From Perlucidibaca wandonensis (GTDB lineage Bacteria; Pseudomonadota; Gammaproteobacteria; Pseudomonadales; Moraxellaceae): a stretch of DNA of 64,000 nucleotides. The stretch covers positions 434,001-498,000 of the forward strand of contig NZ_JBHTIT010000001.1 of NCBI RefSeq assembly GCF_042677145.1. The letters are read 5' to 3'. The position numbers and the translations under genes are program-made. The notes beneath the pieces were generated by a model. It saw only the letters and a list, made by a program, of their open reading frames with translations, searched no databases and was not told the origin of the DNA. This document shows, in pieces, positions 59,020 to 64,000 of this stretch (position 1 is its first letter; each line of letters starts with the position of its first letter).

Positions 59020-60009
59020 ATGTCTATGAATAGCCGAGTGATGATGTTGTTGGCGTTATTGTTAATCATTGGCGCCGGGGTGGCTGGCTATCTGGGGTAC
59101 AAAACCACAGAGGATGCCAAGCAAGTGGCGCTTGCCGCTGAGCAGCAGGTGGTTGAGGCTAAAAAGAAAGCCGAAATTACTGTGCCTGGTAAAGAGTCAG
59201 TCGTCGTGCTTAAGCAGGATGTCGGTCTTTATCATGTGCTAACGGCCGAAGACCTCACCATAGACTACTTGAAAGTAGTTCCGCCGCGTAGTTTCCGAAA
59301 AATTGAAGAAGCACTCGACCAGCCGGTACATACGGAACTGCTGGCAGGCACTATTTTAGAGCTTGGTCATTTGCAGCCTGGCAGCGATGTTGCACGTCTA
59401 TTAAGAGTAGGTGAGCGCGCAGTTGCTATTCCTGTTAGTGAAGTAATTGGTAGTGGTGGGTTTGTGCAACCCGGCGACTTGGTCGATGTCCTACTGTTTT
59501 TGCGTGGTGAGCAGGGTGGTAAAGATTCTGCTCAAATTGCCATGCAGTCGCTGCGAGTAGTTAGTTTTGGCTCGGAAATCATTAGCTCCGGTGGCGGTGT
59601 AGAGCAAACTGATGCGAAGGCAGCGCGAAAAGAAGCAAGGGGTAGGGCGAGCACGGCAGTATTGGCCGTTACCGAAAAAGACGCTCCGCGCTTATTGCTT
59701 ATCAGTACCTTGGGTACTTTGCGCTTAGCCATTCGCCCAACAGCTGAAACACTCGCTGACTCGCAGGCGGCGATAGCTGAGGCTAATGCAGATCCGAAAA
59801 AAGCAGCGGAGCACCAGATCGGCGATTCTGTAGCGAAGCAAACTTCAGTGCCTAGCAAGCAGCAGCGCGAGTTTGCTTTAGAGTCTGAATTCCAGCCGAC
59901 CTCGGCTAAACCACGAGCGCCGGCGCGCGCACGTAGCGCTCCTTCGGCACCAAAAGATCCGCCTGTATTGATTTATCGTGGCTTAAACGCCCAGCAGGCC
60001 ACGCAATGA
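59020..60009 (+). CDS. cpaB: Tad pilus assembly protein CpaB/RcpC
   Basis: From ATG 59020, 329 residues; a frame back to 58945 lacks a start of the right type. It has an N-terminal membrane helix (VMMLLALLLIIGAGVAGYL) and the SAF-like CpaB domain (VVVLKQDVGLYHVLTAEDLT; LDQPVHTELLAGTILELGHL; VIGSGGFVQPGDLVDVLLFL). It is a periplasmic pilus-assembly factor. The C-terminus is long and low in complexity. It overlaps the secretin gene by 4 bp. Confidence 0.92.
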   Translation: MSMNSRVMMLLALLLIIGAGVAGYLGYKTTEDAKQVALAAEQQVVEAKKKAEITVPGKESVVVLKQDVGLYHVLTAEDLTIDYLKVVPPRSFRKIEEALDQPVHTELLAGTILELGHLQPGSDVARLLRVGERAVAIPVSEVIGSGGFVQPGDLVDVLLFLRGEQGGKDSAQIAMQSLRVVSFGSEIISSGGGVEQTDAKAARKEARGRASTAVLAVTEKDAPRLLLISTLGTLRLAIRPTAETLADSQAAIAEANADPKKAAEHQIGDSVAKQTSVPSKQQREFALESEFQPTSAKPRAPARARSAPSAPKDPPVLIYRGLNAQQATQ

Positions 60010-61250
60010 TGATTTCCGCCTACCCAATGCTTCGCCGTTCTATGGCGCAAGGAAATTCTATGACTATGATGTCCAAGCGTTGGTCATCTTTTGCTCTGTC
60101 TCTCATGCTGGTCGGCTTTAGTGCGTCAACTCAGGCTGCGGAGGCGGGCTGTTTTGCGCCAGGCACGGAGTTGCCTAGTGTTTACAGCTTAGTGGAGGGC
60201 TCGCAAGAGACCATTACCATGCCGGGGCAAATCACTCGTATTTCAATTGGCGAGCCAACAACAGCCGATGTCGCGCTAATCGATAGCAAAACCGTGCTTT
60301 TGCAGGGCCGTAAAGTTGGTAGCACGAGCTTGTTTGTTTGGACCAAATGCCAGGCTGAGCCGCTACGTACACAAGTAGCCGTGCTGTCGCCGCCTAGCGT
60401 GGCGCAAACGTTGGCACCGCAAACGCCTGAAGAGCTAGAGGCTTTGCCTTCCCAAGTGCAGGTAGACATTCGCTTTGTAGAGCTGAGCCGCAGCCGTTTG
60501 CGTGAGTTAGGTGTTGAGCTTAATCGTTTAACGAGCAATTTTGGCGTGACCACAGCAGCGGCTTTAAATAATCCGTTTAGTCTTTTTCTGCAAAAATCCA
60601 ATGGCAAGCTGTCTGGTGCCATCGATATGCTAGAGCAGTCAGGCTATGCCTATACACTAAGTCAGCCCTCGCTAACGGCCATGAGCGGCCAGTCAGCGAC
60701 GTTCTTAGCTGGTGGCGAAGTGCCAATTCCCGTGCCGAGTGGTACAGATGGCACTGTGACCATTGAATACAAAGAGTTTGGCGTGCGCTTGTCGGTAACG
60801 CCTACAGTGCTGAGTCGCTCACAGGTTAGCCTGAAAGTAGCCCCCGAAGTTAGTGAGCTAGATTTTGCTAATGCTGTCACGGTTAATGGCTCATCGGTTC
60901 CCGCCTTACGCGTGCGCCGTACCGACACCACCGTTTCTCTAGGTGATGGCGAGAGCTTCGTTATTAGTGGCTTGGTGTCGCGCACGATGCGAGACAATGT
61001 CAGCAAGTTCCCAGGTTTAGGTGATATCCCCGTGTTGGGTGCATTTTTCCGTTCAACCAGCTTTAACAGTGAAGACAGCGAACTACTGATGATAGTAACG
61101 CCTCACTTGGTTAGTCCCATTGCCGCTGGCGCAGCGACGCCAAAACTTCCTGGCGATGCTTGGCGTCGCTATGAACCAGAAACGTTACCCTTGTTTTTTG
61201 ATCGTGCTAGATCCCCCTATGGCGACACACCAATTGGTTTTTCAAGGTAA
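60006..61250 (+). CDS. cpaC: Tad-system secretin (CpaC/RcpA)
   Basis: A 414-residue outer-membrane secretin with a signal peptide (SFALSLMLVGFSASTQAAEA; ATGs at 60006 and 60060 both possible). An N-terminal domain (GQITRISIGEPTTADVALID) is followed by VQVDIRFVELSRSRLRELG and the secretin core with VPVPSGTDGTVTIEYKEFGV and SVSKFPGLGDIPVLGAFFRS (the VPxLxxIPxxGxxF motif). It is the export pore for the pilus. Confidence 0.94.
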   Translation: MMISAYPMLRRSMAQGNSMTMMSKRWSSFALSLMLVGFSASTQAAEAGCFAPGTELPSVYSLVEGSQETITMPGQITRISIGEPTTADVALIDSKTVLLQGRKVGSTSLFVWTKCQAEPLRTQVAVLSPPSVAQTLAPQTPEELEALPSQVQVDIRFVELSRSRLRELGVELNRLTSNFGVTTAAALNNPFSLFLQKSNGKLSGAIDMLEQSGYAYTLSQPSLTAMSGQSATFLAGGEVPIPVPSGTDGTVTIEYKEFGVRLSVTPTVLSRSQVSLKVAPEVSELDFANAVTVNGSSVPALRVRRTDTTVSLGDGESFVISGLVSRTMRDNVSKFPGLGDIPVLGAFFRSTSFNSEDSELLMIVTPHLVSPIAAGAATPKLPGDAWRRYEPETLPLFFDRARSPYGDTPIGFSR

Positions 61251-61256
61251 TTAGTC

Positions 61257-62474
61257 ATGGCTGCTAAAGATCTATCCGTAGTAATTATCACAAAGCATCG
61301 TGAGCAGTTTGACTGGTTGTCTAGCGCGCTTGAGGGTACTGCCGAAGTCGTTATGTCGCAGCAGAGTGAGCTGAATGATGTATTGCAGCTCATCACCATG
61401 GCGACTGCCTCCATCGTTTTTGTGCCTATTCGGCGAGACGACTGGGTGGCCGATGTTCAGTTTATTGAGGGCCTGATGGCTGCTAGCCCATCATTGGCAT
61501 GTGTTGCCGTTGGGCAATCGATTGATCAGGAGCGCTTACTCGGTGCCATGCGCGCTGGTGCGAAAGATTTTATTACTTTTGATTCGCGCCCAAGCGAAGT
61601 CGCTGGACTGGTTCGCCGCTTAGGCGAGCGCGTGCCCGATGCCATTGAAAACCCGATGCGCCAAGGTAGCTTAGTGGTATTGGCGAGTGAAAGGCCGGTT
61701 CTGCAATCATCGTTTCACGCGTTACATATAGCGGCCGCTATCCAAAAAGCGACACCCGAGGCGAAGGTGTTAGTAGTCGATATTGGCGTACCATTTGCCG
61801 AAGCGCAGCTATTGTTTGGCCTAGAAGGCCAGTTCAGTTTTATTGACACGTTACGCAACTTGCGTCGACTAGATCAAACTTTGGTGGAGTCCGCATTTTC
61901 GCGTCATAAATCAGGCGTACGCGTGCTATCCGCCCCCGCTGAAGGCCTTAATATTCCTGAAATCACTACGTCAGAAATGTTTCTACTAGTTGGCACGCTG
62001 CGCAGTTTATTTACGCATGTGGTGTTCAACACCTGTGGCTTGCCAACGGTAGACATGACTGAGCTATTGATTGGTAATGCTAACCACGTGGTTTTTGTTG
62101 TTGATCAGTCGATTACGAGCTGCCGCGCGGGCTTGGATCTTCAAGCTCGCTTGCGTCAAATTGGTGTGCCTATGGCGGATACCATCGTGGTAGTGGATCA
62201 GTACCAACCTAAGGTTTCGCCAGATTCTTCTGCTATTGCTAAATCATTTGGTAGTAGCAAGTACATAGAGCTACCAGCAGCTGCTGAAGTTCGCCTGCGC
62301 GCGATGAATATTGGTCAATTATTATTTGAGCTAGCTCCGCAAGAGGTGCTGGCCAAGCGTTATCGTGAGCTGGCAGCTATGATTCAGCTGCCAGCCATTG
62401 CCAAAAAAGCGGGCAAAAGCTCTGCTGATCAAGGTTTCCTTTCTAAGCTTAAACAGACGCTGACAGGGGCCTGA
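61257..62474 (+). CDS. tadZ: TadZ/CpaE localisation ATPase-like protein
   Basis: A 405-residue protein with an N-terminal receiver-like domain (about 7-125; MRAGAKDFITFDSRPSE) and a MinD/ParA-like domain (about 140-385). The usual P-loop is absent: the first strand reads VVLASERPVLQSSFHALHIA instead of KGGxGKT. The rest keeps VLVVDIGVPFAEAQLLFGL and VVFVVDQSITSCRAGLDL. TadZ places the pilus system at the pole; ATP binding is doubtful here. Confidence 0.9.
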   Translation: MAAKDLSVVIITKHREQFDWLSSALEGTAEVVMSQQSELNDVLQLITMATASIVFVPIRRDDWVADVQFIEGLMAASPSLACVAVGQSIDQERLLGAMRAGAKDFITFDSRPSEVAGLVRRLGERVPDAIENPMRQGSLVVLASERPVLQSSFHALHIAAAIQKATPEAKVLVVDIGVPFAEAQLLFGLEGQFSFIDTLRNLRRLDQTLVESAFSRHKSGVRVLSAPAEGLNIPEITTSEMFLLVGTLRSLFTHVVFNTCGLPTVDMTELLIGNANHVVFVVDQSITSCRAGLDLQARLRQIGVPMADTIVVVDQYQPKVSPDSSAIAKSFGSSKYIELPAAAEVRLRAMNIGQLLFELAPQEVLAKRYRELAAMIQLPAIAKKAGKSSADQGFLSKLKQTLTGA

Positions 62475-62475
62475 T

Positions 62476-63750
62476 ATGGCAGGCTATATTCCTGGCGGCC
62501 GCCTTTCTCCGAAGAAGGTCGATGAAGATATTGCGAATATTAAATTTCGCTTTCATCGCTTCTTAATCGCGCGCGTTGACGATGACCACTTCAATATTTT
62601 GGAAAGCACACGGCAAGCTATTTTTGACTACGTGCAAATCAAACTGAGTGCTTACGTTAACGATAACTCATTGCCATTGTCGCGTTATGAGGCCGACCGC
62701 TTAGCTGAAGAGCTAGTCGATGAGCTTGTTGGCTTTGGCCCTATTGAGCCCTTGCTGCGTGATAGTTCAGTAACGGAAATCATGGTCAACGGCGCGAATA
62801 AAATCTTCTATGAGCGCGACGGTGTGATTCAGCGCAGTCAGCTTTGCTTTGTCGACGATAATCATGTGGCGCGTGTGATTCAGCGCATTTTGGCGCCTAT
62901 TGGTCGACGACTCGATGAGTCCAGCCCTATGGTTGATGCGCGCATGCCCGATGGCAGTCGTGTCAATGCCATCATCCCGCCAATTGCGCTCGATGGCCCA
63001 AGCATTTCAATTCGTAAATTTCGCCGTGACTTGTTGCAGGCAAATGACTTGGTGACCTATCGCTCGGTTAGTGAGGATATGCTGCAGTTTATTAAGAAAG
63101 CGGTTGCTCAGCGCGCCAATATCTTAGTTAGCGGTGGTACTGGTACGGGTAAAACCACTTTTCTCAACGTGCTGTCGAGCTTCATTAGTCATCACGAGCG
63201 TATTGTTACCATTGAGGATACTGCTGAGCTTCAGCTTAGTAATGATCACGTGGTGCGCCTTGAGACACGCCCACCGAATGCCGAAGGCTTTGGCGAAGTG
63301 AGTGCTCGCGATCTCATTCGTAACGCGCTACGTATGCGCCCAGATCGCATCATTGTTGGTGAAGTACGTGGCTCTGAGGTCATGGACATGTTGCAGGCGA
63401 TGAACACCGGCCACGAAGGATCGATGTCGACCTTGCACGCCAACTCGGCGGCGGATTCATTGCTGCGGATGGAAACCTTAGTTGGTCTGTCGGGGCAGAA
63501 GATTTCCGAAGCGACACTGCGTGCCATTGTTGTGTCTGCGGTTGATATTGTCGTTCAGCTTACGCGCTTACCGAATGGCCGCCGATGTGTATCAGAGATC
63601 ACAGAAGTGGTTGATCTTCGCGATGAGCAATACGTGACTAACCCTCTGTTTAAGCTGGATCGAGTAACCGGTGAACACCATCGAACGAGCAGTGGGCCGG
63701 CAAAGCCGCGTGTTATTGAGCTTATGCGTCAAGCCGAGGCTTTGCGCTAA
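62476..63750 (+). CDS. tadA: Tad pilus secretion ATPase (TadA/CpaF)
   Basis: A 424-residue type II/IV secretion ATPase. Walker A is VSGGTGTGKTTFLNVLSSF (about 218-236), the Asp box is IVTIEDTAELQL, Walker B is DRIIVGEVRGSEVMDMLQAM, and the His box is NTGHEGSMSTLHANSAADSL. It powers pilus assembly at the inner membrane. It starts 2 bp after tadZ; its stop overlaps the tadB start at TAATG. Confidence 0.97.
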   Translation: MAGYIPGGRLSPKKVDEDIANIKFRFHRFLIARVDDDHFNILESTRQAIFDYVQIKLSAYVNDNSLPLSRYEADRLAEELVDELVGFGPIEPLLRDSSVTEIMVNGANKIFYERDGVIQRSQLCFVDDNHVARVIQRILAPIGRRLDESSPMVDARMPDGSRVNAIIPPIALDGPSISIRKFRRDLLQANDLVTYRSVSEDMLQFIKKAVAQRANILVSGGTGTGKTTFLNVLSSFISHHERIVTIEDTAELQLSNDHVVRLETRPPNAEGFGEVSARDLIRNALRMRPDRIIVGEVRGSEVMDMLQAMNTGHEGSMSTLHANSAADSLLRMETLVGLSGQKISEATLRAIVVSAVDIVVQLTRLPNGRRCVSEITEVVDLRDEQYVTNPLFKLDRVTGEHHRTSSGPAKPRVIELMRQAEALR

Positions 63751-64000
63751 TGATTATTTTTGCCTATGTCGCCGTTGGCTTATTTATGTGCCTTGGCGCT
63801 TTATATTTGATATGGCTCGGGCAAAAACAAGCGCAGGAAGAAGCGGTATCTAAGCGTTTGGCCATAGCTGGTGTGAAGACCTTGGAGCTCACAGGTAAAG
63901 ACTGGTTAACAATCCAACTTGAGCGCGCTGGCATAAGCTTGCAGGCGACGCATCGGCGCATGATTGGCTTGGGCTTTGGCGTGTTGTTGCTATTGGTGGC
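63750..64000 (+). CDS. tadB: TadB inner-membrane platform protein, cut by window end
   Basis: The ATG at 63750 shares a base with the tadA stop (TAATG). The visible 83 residues are an N-terminal membrane helix (FAYVAVGLFMCLGALYLIW), a cytoplasmic stretch (KRLAIAGVKTLELTGKDWLT; IQLERAGISLQATHRRM) and the start of the next helix (GLGFGVLLLLV). This is the TadB layout. The rest lies beyond 64000. Confidence 0.9.
   Translation, partial: MIIFAYVAVGLFMCLGALYLIWLGQKQAQEEAVSKRLAIAGVKTLELTGKDWLTIQLERAGISLQATHRRMIGLGFGVLLLLV

Noticed and set aside
1..64000. CRISPR array, rRNA genes or a replication origin
   Set aside because: No regularly spaced repeats, no rRNA sequence and no cluster of DnaA-box-like or partition genes were seen.

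Overview
The window reads as a gammaproteobacterial chromosome. The core genes are of that type (fadBA, a lexA/topA neighbourhood resembling the one in Pseudomonas, tusDCBE, a cyanide-insensitive-type cydAB, an AcrAB/OprM-like efflux operon), and the SOS operator is CTGT-N8-ACAG. I cannot name the genus from sequence alone.

Region 1 to about 11,750 is accessory DNA. It starts with a GFA-family gene, then a nested array of IS6-family elements (one intact copy, two decayed copies, two solo ends), a TetR/membrane-protein pair and an orphan Xre/MbcA/ParS-type antitoxin-like gene lying between two IS6 ends. Next is a four-gene translesion-synthesis cassette on the minus strand (umuD, umuC, a DUF3024-like gene, and a short SRAP/HMCES-like gene missing part of its usual active site). 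A PQ-loop-like membrane gene with a DUF3293 gene, a broken small gene and a YafP-like acetyltransferase follow. The region ends in an integration module (excisionase, tyrosine integrase, a 100-residue unknown, an OB-fold/HD protein, plus a divergent small Xre regulator). This module abuts the 3' end of a tRNA-Val(CAC) gene, the probable attachment site. An H-NS-like gene lies just beyond the tRNA.

From 12.4 to 27.7 kb is housekeeping: a YgjP-like metallopeptidase, proS, a thioesterase, a Lon-like AAA protease, the fadBA beta-oxidation operon, gloA, lexA with a perfect operator shared with a divergent membrane gene, topA followed by small conserved genes, an L,D-transpeptidase, and a tRNA-Val/tRNA-Asp unit with a near-consensus promoter and terminator.

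From 27.7 to 53.7 kb are an amidase, a tripartite RND efflux operon with its divergent TetR regulator, cydAB with a dyad in front, the tusDCBE sulfur-relay operon with a ybiB-like and a DUF1853 gene, a HerA-like ATPase, rmuC with an MFS exporter, a patatin-like lipase, tpx, an NsrR-like regulator, tRNA-Ser, a PLD-family enzyme with prc, and a short nagZ.

From 53.9 to 58.5 kb is an envelope-glycosylation-like cluster (methyltransferase, GT2, GT-C-like membrane protein) ending in a GT87 pseudogene. The last 5.4 kb is a Tad/Flp pilus locus: flp on the minus strand followed by a 36-bp perfect palindrome, and cpaB, secretin, tadZ, tadA and partial tadB on the plus strand, running off the window end.
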